Shown here piece by piece: positions 51,001 to 57,999 of a stretch of DNA of 64,000 bases. The position numbers were made by a program, and so were the translations under genes. The notes under the pieces were generated by a model, which did no database searches, was not told the DNA's origin, and worked only from the letters and a program-made list of their open reading frames with translations. Each line of letters opens with the position of its first letter. The stretch's first letter is position 1. This stretch comes from SVTX01 sp045653805 (GTDB lineage Bacteria > Bacillota > Clostridia > Oscillospirales > CAG-272): assembly GCA_045653805.1 (NCBI GenBank), contig JAZOMF010000094.1, forward strand, positions 22,179 through 86,178. The letters run 5' to 3'.

Positions 51001-51660
51001 TGTCAGAATAAGCTCCGTTATATCGGTCACGTTGACCTTGACGCCGTTAACAAATACAAGGAAGTCAAGGAAAGATACGACTATATGAGCGAGCAGATCA
51101 AGGACCTTGAAAAATCCAAGGGAGAGCTTACCGATATTATTGTCAAGCTCGAAAAGGAGATGAAGACTGCCTTCGTAACCGCATTTAATCAGATCAACGA
51201 GAACTTCGGTAAGACCTTCTCCGAGCTCTTCGGCGGCGGTAGTGCAGAGATCTATCTCACAGACCCCGAGAACGTGCTTGAAAGCGGAATCGAAATTAAG
51301 GCGGCACCTCCCGGAAAGATCATCAAGAATCTTATGCAGCTTTCGGGTGGTGAGCAGGCGTTCATCGGCGTTGCGCTTTTCATTGCAACGCTCCAGGTCC
51401 ACCCCACGCCCTTCTGTATTCTCGACGAGATAGAGGCGGCGCTGGATGAGGTAAACGTTGAGCGACTCGCGCAATACATAAAGAGATACAGTGACGGCAC
51501 GCAGTTTATTATGATCACCCACCGCCGTGGTACTATGGCGGCGGCGACCAGACTTTACGGTGTAACCATGCCCGAGCACGGTATTTCAAAGATTCTTACT
51601 CTCGATGTAAAGGACATCGAGAAGCAGAAAGATGGTGAATGGAATGGCATTTTTGAATAA
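48007..51660 (+). CDS. smc: Chromosome partition protein SMC
   Basis: A 1217-aa ATPase that condenses and organises the chromosome with ScpA and ScpB. The head has Walker A GPNGSGKSNIADAM (about 38-51). A long coiled coil covers about 170-500 and 670-1020, split by a hinge (about 515-640, FGVPCGKIYGPLSKVI at its start). The C-terminal head carries the signature LSGGEQAFIGVALF and Walker B FCILDEIEAALDEVN. The TTG start is set by GGAGGT 5 nt upstream and by alignment of MYLKSIELQGFKSF. The 3' end overlaps ftsY by 17 nt. Confidence 0.98.
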   Translation: MYLKSIELQGFKSFPDKTKLVFDASGEETGTGVTVIVGPNGSGKSNIADAMRWVLGEISSKTLRGTKMEDVIFGGADSRKPMGYAEVSVTFDNTVGPTRLECPYDEVTVTRRYFRAGESEYYINRRAVRLRDIYELFLNTGIGRDGYSIIGQGRIADMVSRKSEDRRDIFEDASGIAKFRHKKSEAERKLKQTEENMVRINDIFTEVASQVGPLEKESEKAKRAIELLEVKKKVDVSLWLFDTEKYRADISAAEEALRRSEFDLKNAEDSMQSLDARNAKLYEASQNGKIAQSQILNLIKEQTSEIFKLDSEFRVNETNIRHTDEMIESAKQTLGSAERSLAEEKIKEKAQGDKIEALEKTLGETNNRLEEIEDSIFDEKCKIDQLNKDIDTAFADIKAAEEAAVDIKVRISVLENSRESGSDRNADILSDIELYGEEAAKLEKSLNAKQKTVDEYSESISEIDTESAEIDKELTTLNSDLGEKYEELNNKKLRLESVQHRIKTIKAMEEQFEGYNNSVRFVMNSYSQGKITDRFGVPCGKIYGPLSKVISVDSKYVVAVETALGMNLQNIVVEDEETAKSAMFALKRAEAGRATFFPVSSMKSQTETPEMRDARGFAGYIGRADELCGSDATFRNVISSLLGRTLIFDNIDNATVMAKKLNYKVRVVTLDGQQINAGGSFTGGSVKQSGGILSRADEVKRLQSESEELEAKVKKLQSELDEINERVEEVTDRRTDLSDRKDILNILKNTELQGLEKIMGQYESNKALLDKLNEDYEQIVRMSERYEDDLAALKEEEESQNKRVEEFTAVRLAKHDEKVDCEDALRSLEDEKTATVIRLSEIQKDIETAKALLEVSVERIRVCGEDIKAANERIASYKNQIENITVAQSENRKRYTLCQSELDSLNAKRSEIEEGNMEFEKKLNEINTMMRDKMAEKELIFRVHTTNEAKLEGLREKYDKVSGKLWDDYELTRADAVALNYPPVTAENRAEYAKTQIECQNKLRYIGHVDLDAVNKYKEVKERYDYMSEQIKDLEKSKGELTDIIVKLEKEMKTAFVTAFNQINENFGKTFSELFGGGSAEIYLTDPENVLESGIEIKAAPPGKIIKNLMQLSGGEQAFIGVALFIATLQVHPTPFCILDEIEAALDEVNVERLAQYIKRYSDGTQFIMITHRRGTMAAATRLYGVTMPEHGISKILTLDVKDIEKQKDGEWNGIFE

Positions 51661-52849
51661 GCTTTTTGGCAAAAAGAATAATGACGAGAAAAAGCAATCC
51701 GCTCCAGTAGTCAACGCTACCTCGGAGGAAGACTCCGAGGAGCTGACCGAGGAGGAGATCGCGGCGGCAGAGCAGTTTGAAATAGAAAACGCTGACGAGA
51801 TAAACGAGTCCGACGCTCTTGAGATCGACGGTGAGTTTTCCGAATTTTCTGCCTTCAAGCAGGAGCAAGAGGCAGTGGAGATGGCAGAAGACACCGAGGA
51901 CGATGCAAAAGCCGAAGTCGAGGAAGAATACGAGGGCGAAAAGCTTTCCTTTTGGGAAAAGCTGAAAAACGGTCTTACCAAGACCAAAAACGCGCTTTTC
52001 GGTTCTGTAAACGAGCTTCTTAAAAACTTCGTTAAGGTTGACGAGGATATGCTTGAGGAGCTCGAGGAGCTTCTCATTATGGCAGACGTTGGCGTTGGAG
52101 CGACCGAGGATATTATCGAAGAGCTTCGTGACCGCATCAAGGACGGCAGACTCAAGGAAAAGGATCAGGTGCTTGATACACTTAAAGAGATTCTCGGCGA
52201 GATGATCGGTGAGCATCAGCCCTTGAAGCTTGAAACTACCCCCTCCGTAGTGCTTGTTATCGGCGTTAACGGCGCAGGTAAGACTACCAGCATCGGTAAA
52301 ATTTCCAAGAGACTTCGTCTGCAGGGCAAAAAGGTAGTTGTTGCGGCGGCTGATACCTTCAGAGCGGCGGCTATTGACCAGCTTGAGGTATGGTGCCAGA
52401 GGGCAAAGGTTGAGGTCGTTAAGCAGAGCGAGGGCAGTGACCCTGCGGCAGTTGTTTTCGACGCTATTAATTATGCAAAGAAGAAGGAAGCCGACGTGCT
52501 TATTATTGACACCGCAGGCAGACTTCACAACAAACAGAACCTTATGAACGAGCTTGCAAAGATCAACAGAGTTATCGACCGTGAGCTTCCCGGAGCAAGC
52601 AGAGAGAACCTTCTCGTTCTCGATGCGACCACCGGTCAGAATGCAGTTATTCAGGCAAAAGAGTTCAGTAAGGCGGCAAATATTACGGGTATTACCCTCA
52701 ATAAGCTGGACGGCACTGCAAAGGGCGGTATCGTTATATCCATCAAGCGTGAGCTTGGTATCCCCGTTAAATTCATCGGTGTCGGCGAAAAGATCGATGA
52801 TATGCAGGAGTTTAACGCAAAACAATTCGTAGATGCACTTTTTGAATAA
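51644..52849 (+). CDS. ftsY: Signal recognition particle receptor FtsY
   Basis: A 401-aa membrane-associated GTPase that receives SRP-ribosome complexes. An acidic N-terminal A domain (about 15-100, rich in Glu/Asp) precedes the NG domain. GVNGAGKTTSIGKI (about 205-218) is G1, DTFRAAAIDQLE (about 238-249) the insertion box, IIDTAGRLHN (about 286-295) G3, and LNKLDGTAKGG (about 345-355) G4. The start at 51644 (MAFLNKLFG, amphipathic) is used rather than the upstream GTG. The smc-ftsY pair is conserved in Firmicutes. Confidence 0.97.
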   Translation: MAFLNKLFGKKNNDEKKQSAPVVNATSEEDSEELTEEEIAAAEQFEIENADEINESDALEIDGEFSEFSAFKQEQEAVEMAEDTEDDAKAEVEEEYEGEKLSFWEKLKNGLTKTKNALFGSVNELLKNFVKVDEDMLEELEELLIMADVGVGATEDIIEELRDRIKDGRLKEKDQVLDTLKEILGEMIGEHQPLKLETTPSVVLVIGVNGAGKTTSIGKISKRLRLQGKKVVVAAADTFRAAAIDQLEVWCQRAKVEVVKQSEGSDPAAVVFDAINYAKKKEADVLIIDTAGRLHNKQNLMNELAKINRVIDRELPGASRENLLVLDATTGQNAVIQAKEFSKAANITGITLNKLDGTAKGGIVISIKRELGIPVKFIGVGEKIDDMQEFNAKQFVDALFE

Positions 52850-52854
52850 GAGGG

Positions 52855-53097
52855 ATGCGGGGAGGCGGCAAGGGAACTTTTTGCAAAAAGTTCCCTTGAA
52901 CCCTCAAAAACCTTCTCGAAAACAAGGATATGTTAAAGACTGGTATGGTTTAAAAATGGTGATGATTTTTATCAAAGCTTCACGGCTATCGTGTTGCAAG
53001 CCATTTTGAGCCAATTATTTGAAAAGTTTGAAGATTCTTAAGAAACTTTTCCAAAAAGTTTCTTAAGTGGGGTTTGGGGCAAAGCCCCATGAAAAGG
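52855..53097. repeat. Composite of two palindromic modules (copies C1 and C2)
   Basis: The ftsY-rdgB spacer holds two hairpins in opposite orientation. C1 is CAAGGGAACTTTTT with AAAAAGTTCCCTTG (52869-52898), followed by a reversed flanking motif. C2 is CTTAAGAAACTTTT with AAAAGTTTCTTAAG (53037-53067) plus GGGGCAAAGCCCC. Between them is an A/T-rich stretch with GCTATCGTGTTGCAA (52985-52999), which recurs inverted at 57556-57570. No ORF is apparent. Confidence 0.75.
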
Positions 53098-53103
53098 AAA
53101 TAA

Positions 53104-53709
53104 ATGAAAATTGTATTAGCATCAAGAAATAAGAAGAAAATTGGCGAGCTTCAGACCTTGCTTTCGCAGTATATCGAGGGAATTGAGATCATTTCTCTTG
53201 ATGACGTAGGAATTTACGGCGAGATCGAGGAAGATGGCACAACCTTTGAGGAAAACGCGCTTATCAAGGCGAGAGTAGCGGCAAGCTCGGGATACATCGG
53301 AGTTGGCGATGATTCCGGACTTGAAGTAGATGCTCTTGGCGGTGCTCCCGGCGTTTACAGCGCACGATATGCAGGAGACCATGGCGATGACGAGGCGAAT
53401 AACGATCTGCTCCTCAAAAATCTTGAAGATAAGGCAGACAGAAGCGCAAGATTCGTTTGCTGTATCGCTTGTGTGTTCCCCGAAAAGTATGGGTTTGAGC
53501 CTATCGTAGTTCGCGGACACGTTGGCGGTCAGATACTGAATGAGAGACAGGGAGATGGCGGATTTGGTTACGACCCATTGTTCTACTTCCCTCAGTTTGG
53601 TAAAACCTTAGCACAGGTTACTCCTGAGGAGAAAAACAGTGTCAGCCATCGTGGAAACGCGATCAAGGCGTTTGCGGAAAAGCTGAAGACGCTTGAAATT
53701 AAAGAATAA
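53104..53709 (+). CDS. rdgB: XTP/dITP diphosphatase (RdgB/HAM1)
   Basis: A 201-aa house-cleaning enzyme that hydrolyses dITP, XTP and ITP to monophosphates, preventing their use in nucleic acids. LASRNKKKIGELQTLL (about 4-19), GDDSGLEVDALGGAPGVYSARYAG (about 66-89, in parts) and GDGGFGYDPLFYF (about 150-162) are the conserved blocks. The start has AAAAGGAAA upstream. It opens the rdgB-yhbY-nadD-yqeK-rsfS operon. Confidence 0.96.
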   Translation: MKIVLASRNKKKIGELQTLLSQYIEGIEIISLDDVGIYGEIEEDGTTFEENALIKARVAASSGYIGVGDDSGLEVDALGGAPGVYSARYAGDHGDDEANNDLLLKNLEDKADRSARFVCCIACVFPEKYGFEPIVVRGHVGGQILNERQGDGGFGYDPLFYFPQFGKTLAQVTPEEKNSVSHRGNAIKAFAEKLKTLEIKE

Positions 53710-53729
53710 ATCAGAATTTGGAGAAAAAT

Positions 53730-54026
53730 ATGTTAACATCTAAGCAGAGAGCATATCTGCGTGGTCTGGCACAGTCCTGCCCCGCAATTATGCAGATTGG
53801 AAAGGGCGGAATTTCGGACAACCTTATCAAGACCGTGTCCGATGCTCTTGAAGCACGGGAGCTGGTGAAGCTCACCGTGCTTGAAAACAGCGGGGAGCAG
53901 CCCCGTGAAATGCTGGACAAGCTTTGTGAGGCTCTTGGAGCAGACGGCGTTGCTTGCATAGGCAGAAAGATAGTACTTTACCGCGAGTCCAAGGACAAGA
54001 AGACCATCGAGCTTCCTAAAAAGTGA
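53730..54026 (+). CDS. yhbY: YhbY/CRM-domain RNA-binding protein
   Basis: A 98-aa single CRM-domain protein that associates with pre-50S ribosomal particles. LTSKQRAYLRGLAQSCPAIMQIGKGGIS (in parts) is the canonical N-terminus with the GKGG loop, followed by ELVKLTVLENSGEQPREM. The ATG at 53730 is preferred; GGAG lies 7 nt upstream. The nadD start follows the stop directly (TGATATG). Confidence 0.92.
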   Translation: MLTSKQRAYLRGLAQSCPAIMQIGKGGISDNLIKTVSDALEARELVKLTVLENSGEQPREMLDKLCEALGADGVACIGRKIVLYRESKDKKTIELPKK

Positions 54027-54027
54027 T

Positions 54028-54633
54028 ATGCTGAGAATAGGAATTTACGGCGGCGCGTTTGCGCCTATACATATCGGTCACGTAGAGGCGGCAAAGGCCT
54101 TTATGGAGCAGATGTGGCTGGACGTCCTCTTTGTCATCCCCACGGGCACCAGTCCTCACAAGGAAATGAGCGCGGGGGCGAGCGACCGTGACCGCCTTAG
54201 AATGTGCGAAAAGGCTTTTGAGGGGATCAACGGAGTTATCGTTAGCGATATGGAGATGCGCCGCGAGGGCAAAAGCTACACGGTCGATACTCTCCGTGAG
54301 CTTTGGGACGAGGACCGCAGACTGTTCCTGCTTTGCGGCACCGATATGATACTCACATTGGACAAATGGAGAGAGTCTGACGAGATATTCAAGCTTTGCT
54401 ATCCAGTCTACATCCGACGCGAGAGTGACGAGAGTCTGGACGATCAGCTTGTCAAAAAGATTACGGAATACCGTAATAAATACGGCAAAAACGTGGTTAG
54501 AATCAAAGCTCCCGCTATTGAGGTGTCCTCCAGCCAAGTGAGGGAGAAGATCGCGTGCGGCGATGATATTTCCTCTTTGGTGCCTACCGCTGTGGCAGAA
54601 TATATCAAGGAAAAGGGGCTTTATTCAAAATGA
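54028..54633 (+). CDS. nadD: Nicotinate-nucleotide adenylyltransferase
   Basis: A 201-aa enzyme that makes NaAD from NaMN and ATP in NAD synthesis. YGGAFAPIHIGHVEAAKAF (about 6-24) is the nucleotidyltransferase HxGH motif, PTGTSPHKE (about 44-52) the nicotinate-binding loop, CGTDMILTLDKWRE (about 108-121) and EVSSSQVREKI (about 168-178) the ISSSxxR-like end. It overlaps yqeK by 4 nt as ATGA. Confidence 0.95.
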   Translation: MLRIGIYGGAFAPIHIGHVEAAKAFMEQMWLDVLFVIPTGTSPHKEMSAGASDRDRLRMCEKAFEGINGVIVSDMEMRREGKSYTVDTLRELWDEDRRLFLLCGTDMILTLDKWRESDEIFKLCYPVYIRRESDESLDDQLVKKITEYRNKYGKNVVRIKAPAIEVSSSQVREKIACGDDISSLVPTAVAEYIKEKGLYSK

Positions 54634-55262
54634 ATATCAGCATTGAGCAGATAAACGCCCTTCGGAGCGATATTGCGGATAAGATGTCGGGGTTTCGACT
54701 TGAACATACCCTTGGAGTTGAAAAAATGGCAGTCCGCCTCGGTGAGATTTACTGCCCCGATAAAATTGATCTTTTGAGGGCGGCGGCACTGCTTCACGAT
54801 GTGACCAAGGAGCTGTCGATAGACGGACATACCGAAATATACAACCGTTTCGGTTTAACTCCTACGCCTGAATCCCTCGATTCTCCCGCAACGCTCCATT
54901 CGGTCTCGGCTTCGCTTATAATCCCTGAAAAATACCCCGCATTTGCCGATGAGGAGCTAATTTCGGCGGTCAGACACCACACCACGGGCAGAGCTGGAAT
55001 GTCGATATGTGAAAAGATCATATATCTTGCCGATTACATCGAGGAAACCAGAAAATATGATGATTGCATAGCGCTTCGAAATGAATTTTTCTTGGCAGAG
55101 CCTGAAAAAATGAGCGAGAGCGACAAAATTGCACACTTAAATCGTGTGATTTTGCATTCATTTGATCTTACCATTGCCGATCTTAAAGCAAAGGGAAAAA
55201 ACGTTGTTTTGGATACCTTGGCGGCAAGAGACGCAATTATTTTTGAACTTGAAAACAATTAA
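54630..55262 (+). CDS. yqeK: YqeK-family HD phosphohydrolase
   Basis: A 210-aa metal-dependent hydrolase. RLEHTLGVEKMAVRLGEIYC gives the first His, AALLHDVTKE (about 52-61) the HD dyad, AVRHHTTGRAGMS (about 112-124) the further histidines and YLADYIEETRKYDD the final aspartate. Family members in Firmicutes are symmetrical Ap4A hydrolases. nadD-yqeK-rsfS is a conserved trio. Confidence 0.93.
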   Translation: MNISIEQINALRSDIADKMSGFRLEHTLGVEKMAVRLGEIYCPDKIDLLRAAALLHDVTKELSIDGHTEIYNRFGLTPTPESLDSPATLHSVSASLIIPEKYPAFADEELISAVRHHTTGRAGMSICEKIIYLADYIEETRKYDDCIALRNEFFLAEPEKMSESDKIAHLNRVILHSFDLTIADLKAKGKNVVLDTLAARDAIIFELENN

Positions 55263-55289
55263 ATCGTATACTTTGAAAGGAAAACTACC

Positions 55290-55658
55290 ATGGAAGAAAT
55301 TAAGAATGAAGAAATAAAGAGCCTCGTTGGAGCAACTCCTCTGGAGCTTGCAAACGCTATCGCAGAGATCCTTGACAACAAGAAGGGTAAGGACGTAAAG
55401 GTTATCGAGGTTGGCGACAAGACCATCATCGCAGACTATTTCGTGCTTGCAAACGGTAACACCAACACCCATGTACGCGCACTTGCAGACGAGGTTGAAT
55501 ATAAGCTTGGTTTAGCAGGGGTTGAGCCCATTAGAGCCGAGGGCAAGGACGGCAACAACTGGAGAGTTCTTGACTACGCAAGCGTTCTCGTTCATGTTTT
55601 TGACAGAGAGGCAAGAGAATTTTATAATCTCGACAAGCTCTACACCGATTTCGAATAA
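55290..55658 (+). CDS. rsfS: Ribosome silencing factor RsfS
   Basis: A 122-aa protein that binds uL14 and blocks subunit joining in slow growth. DKTIIADYFVLANGNTNTHVRALADEVE (in parts, about 47-74) and NNWRVLDYASVLVHVFDREAREFYNLDKLY (in parts) are the diagnostic segments. It is the last gene of the operon, followed by a strong terminator. Confidence 0.96.
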   Translation: MEEIKNEEIKSLVGATPLELANAIAEILDNKKGKDVKVIEVGDKTIIADYFVLANGNTNTHVRALADEVEYKLGLAGVEPIRAEGKDGNNWRVLDYASVLVHVFDREAREFYNLDKLYTDFE

Positions 55659-55659
55659 T

Positions 55660-55699
55660 AACGCAAAAAAGAACCGCTGTTGCGGTTCTTTTTTGCGTT
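55660..55699 (+). terminator. Terminator after rsfS
   Basis: AACGCAAAAAAGAACCGC / GCGGTTCTTTTTTGCGTT, an 18-bp perfect stem; it can act in both directions and also serves the converging gene at 55711. Confidence 0.95.
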
Positions 55700-55710
55700 A
55701 TAAAAGCTTT

Positions 55711-56421
55711 TTATTTTAGTGCGTTTTTGTCTGCAAGCGTCATTTTGTATTCGAGATTTTCTTCCTCGAAATGATAGAGCAGAAGTGAGCCGTAGGCATC
55801 CTTTTCGTAATTTACGTCTCCTACGTAATGAATGTCCAGAAGCACGGCGATAACGGTATCGTCAATAACTACGTTGTCAAAAATGAATTTGCGGTAGTTA
55901 TAAAGGGTCTTTTTGTGAGAGATAGGATCACCTGTGGGCATAATGCGCTCGTAGCGGACTGCCGATTCGGTCTTGCCGTCGTTGTCGTCCTTGTTGTCGG
56001 GGGTAAGGTCGTACATAATTCGCAGAGAAATCGAGTAGACCTGCTCGTCGCGAGAGGGAATCTCAGGGAGACGGTAATCATTCTTGGTATGCTCAAGAGT
56101 GCTGTTATTATAGCTGAGTGTTACCTGAAGCTGCTGGGCTTCCTCGATAAATACCGCGCCCTCGTTGGCAAAGTATCCGTAATTCTTGTCCTCTCGGGTG
56201 TATTTTCCTTGATCTTGATAATAAATGGAGAGGTTGCCGTCATATTTCTCGTAGACCTCGCAAAGCTTTTCATTTGGGGTCAGAGTTTTGACTTTTGAGG
56301 GGACTATCTTACTGTCGATTATTCTGAAAGCAAGAATTCCCACTACTGAAACGATCAGTAATGTAAGTAGACCTTTAAATACAAATCCGGCTACTCTCCA
56401 GCCGTATTTTTTATGTGGCAT
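55711..56421 (-). CDS. Single-pass membrane protein, unknown function
   Basis: A 236-aa protein with a short basic N-terminus (MPHKKYGWR), one helix (VFKGLLTLLIVSVVGILAF, about 14-32) and an extracytoplasmic domain of about 200 residues. The domain is rich in Tyr, Asp and strands (NYGYFANEGAVFIEEAQQLQV, VVIDDTVIAVLLDIHYVGD). No cysteines or catalytic motif stand out. The family was not recognised; the layout resembles surface beta-sandwich proteins of Clostridia. It follows ruvX by 24 nt on the same strand and is probably co-transcribed. Confidence 0.75.
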   Translation of the reverse strand: MPHKKYGWRVAGFVFKGLLTLLIVSVVGILAFRIIDSKIVPSKVKTLTPNEKLCEVYEKYDGNLSIYYQDQGKYTREDKNYGYFANEGAVFIEEAQQLQVTLSYNNSTLEHTKNDYRLPEIPSRDEQVYSISLRIMYDLTPDNKDDNDGKTESAVRYERIMPTGDPISHKKTLYNYRKFIFDNVVIDDTVIAVLLDIHYVGDVNYEKDAYGSLLLYHFEEENLEYKMTLADKNALK

Positions 56422-56445
56422 TGTTGTATCCTTTCGTTTTTGCGA

Positions 56446-56913
56446 TTATTGCATGTTTTTAAGTCTATCAAGGGCGTTTTGCAGGATTATCTGCGCCGAG
56501 AGGGTGTCGATGACCTGCTTTCTTTTTTGTCCTCTTGTGTCGGTCTCGTTGAGATAACGGGATGCCGCCATGGTGGTCATTCTCTCGTCAAGCATAACGA
56601 TGGGGAGGGAGGCGGTAGCCTCGTCCTCGGATAGGAGTCCGCCTAAAATGTTTGCGAACTTTTCGGCATGCTCGGCACGAGGGCCGTGGCTTCCATCCAT
56701 ATTGATCGGCAGCCCTATAACTACGCCGCCGGTGATATTTTCTTCTTTAATTATCTCTCGGATGCGCGCGGCAGTCTTTTGCATACCTCCAACGCTTATC
56801 TGTCCAAGGCCGGAAGCGATTATTCTGTTTTTGTCGCAGGTGGCAAGACCCGTGCGCTTGTCGCCAAAGTCGATACCAATAAGTCTGCCCTTTGTGTTAA
56901 GTAATCTTTGCAT
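56446..56913 (-). CDS. ruvX: Putative Holliday junction resolvase / pre-16S rRNA nuclease RuvX (YqgF)
   Basis: A 155-aa RNase H-fold nuclease. LIGIDFGDKRTGLATCD (about 12-28) has the first catalytic aspartate, GVVIGLPINMDGSHGPRAEHAEKFA (in parts, about 68-92) the NxDG motif, and MLDERMTTMAASRYL (about 126-140) the DER end. Homologues process the 5' end of 16S rRNA. It lies between the RNHCP gene and the unknown membrane protein. Confidence 0.94.
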   Translation of the reverse strand: MQRLLNTKGRLIGIDFGDKRTGLATCDKNRIIASGLGQISVGGMQKTAARIREIIKEENITGGVVIGLPINMDGSHGPRAEHAEKFANILGGLLSEDEATASLPIVMLDERMTTMAASRYLNETDTRGQKRKQVIDTLSAQIILQNALDRLKNMQ

Positions 56914-56924
56914 TGTTATCTCCG

Positions 56925-57260
56925 TTAGAATTTAAAATCCACACTTGTAAGCTTGATGAGAAGCTTCATACTGTCGGGCTGAGTTTTAGCCTCGTGCGCC
57001 GCCTTGTTGCGGTGAAGCTCGCCGCACTTGGTGCATTTGTGGATTATGATATAGCCCTTTTTAGGGTCTGTCACAACCTTTACGGGCTCCATAGGTGCGC
57101 GGCACTCGCAGGCTCTGTCTCCGGGATTTATGTCCACGTGGAGCGACCAAAGGCAGAAGGGACAGTGATTTCTTGAGGTGTAGCCCAAGGGTTCGACCTC
57201 CTTGCCGCAGTGAGCGCAAATAAAGCCGTTATCGTTTTTTGTAAATCTTTTGCTTTCCAT
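56925..57260 (-). CDS. RNHCP domain protein
   Basis: A 111-aa protein with paired cysteine clusters: FICAHCGKEV, a central RNHCPFCLWSLHVD that gives the domain its name, CECRAPMEPV, and HKCTKCGELHRNKAA, so it probably binds two zinc ions. RNHCP proteins are small and of unknown function, often near translation genes. The ATG at 57260 follows GGAGGACCTTG; the upstream ATG has no ribosome site. Confidence 0.88.
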   Translation of the reverse strand: MESKRFTKNDNGFICAHCGKEVEPLGYTSRNHCPFCLWSLHVDINPGDRACECRAPMEPVKVVTDPKKGYIIIHKCTKCGELHRNKAAHEAKTQPDSMKLLIKLTSVDFKF

Positions 57261-57281
57261 CAAGGTCCTCCAATAGCGCAA

Positions 57282-57746
57282 AATAATACAGTTTAATTAT
57301 ATACTAAACTAAATAAAAAGTCAAGATAAAAAATGCTACCGAGGAATAAATTGGAGTTTATCAGTTAGTTTAATACTAACTTTTCTTGTCACCGGCGACA
57401 AGAAAAGTTACAAAAGAAACGCCGCACGAGGGATAGGAGTTAGTTCTAAAAATCCGCACCAAATCGATAGTTTTGTTTTAAAATGACGGCGGATTTTTAA
57501 AACATCCCCTCCCCCGTGACCCCCAACCCCGTTTGTTTAAAAGGGAAAATTGTAATTGCAACACGATAGCAAATTGGCTTAGGGTTAAATTCTCACAGTT
57601 TTAAAACTCTTTCGGCTACAATTTCAACCTTTTTAGTTGAAGGTTTTTGCCAAGCCGATGTTTTCGAAGAAAACTCGCAAAGCAGGATTGCTTGCAATCT
57701 GCGTGAGTTTTGCCTAAAAAGCGAGCAGCCGGAGGCATCGAGCACA
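57282..57746. repeat. Gene-free region with repeat-like hairpins
   Basis: About 465 nt without a credible ORF. It holds a 14-bp perfect hairpin TAACTTTTCTTGTC / GACAAGAAAAGTTA (57377-57410), GCTATCGTGTTGCAA inverted (57556-57570, also at 52985), a C-rich stretch (CCCCTCCCCCGTGACCCCC), and a hairpin-forming AACTCGCAAAGC...GCGTGAGTTTT (57673-57710). The composition is that of an intergenic repeat mosaic. Confidence 0.6.
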
Positions 57747-57776
57747 AAAGGGAAAAGAGGCAAGCTCTTTTCCCTT
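57747..57776 (-). terminator. Terminator of pheS-pheT and the DUF896 gene
   Basis: AAGGGAAAAGAG / CTCTTTTCCCTT around a short GGCAAG loop, 8 nt after the DUF896 stop. Confidence 0.85.
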
Positions 57777-57783
57777 AATGATT

Positions 57784-57996
57784 TTAATCTTTTTTCAAGC
57801 TCTTTTTCGTCCCGTCGGGGTACTGGATAACAGTACTATCCAACTGCTGACGGAAATTTTTACGAAATTCAGCGATATATTCGGCGCGGAGGCGGTCGCG
57901 GTCGTCAATCTCCTCGGGAGTGAGGGTCTCGCCTGCCTTAACGCGTCTTGCGTATTCGTTAAGCTTTTTCGTTCTTTCGGTGATTATTTCTGCCAT
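57784..57996 (-). CDS. DUF896 (YnzC) family protein
   Basis: A 70-aa helical protein. ERTKKLNEYARRVKAGETLTPEE (in parts) and DRDRLRAEYIAEFRKNFRQQLDS (in parts) form the conserved helical hairpin; the C-terminus is VIQYPDGTKKSLKKD. In B. subtilis yneB-sosA-ynzC is a LexA-regulated unit; here the gene instead sits 3 nt after pheT and is probably co-transcribed with it. Confidence 0.92.
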   Translation of the reverse strand: MAEIITERTKKLNEYARRVKAGETLTPEEIDDRDRLRAEYIAEFRKNFRQQLDSTVIQYPDGTKKSLKKD

Positions 57997-57999
57997 ATC

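Noticed and set aside
49666..51579. A 637-codon minus-strand frame opposite smc
   Set aside because: Leu/Cys-rich antisense translation of the SMC coiled coil with no ribosome site or promoter.
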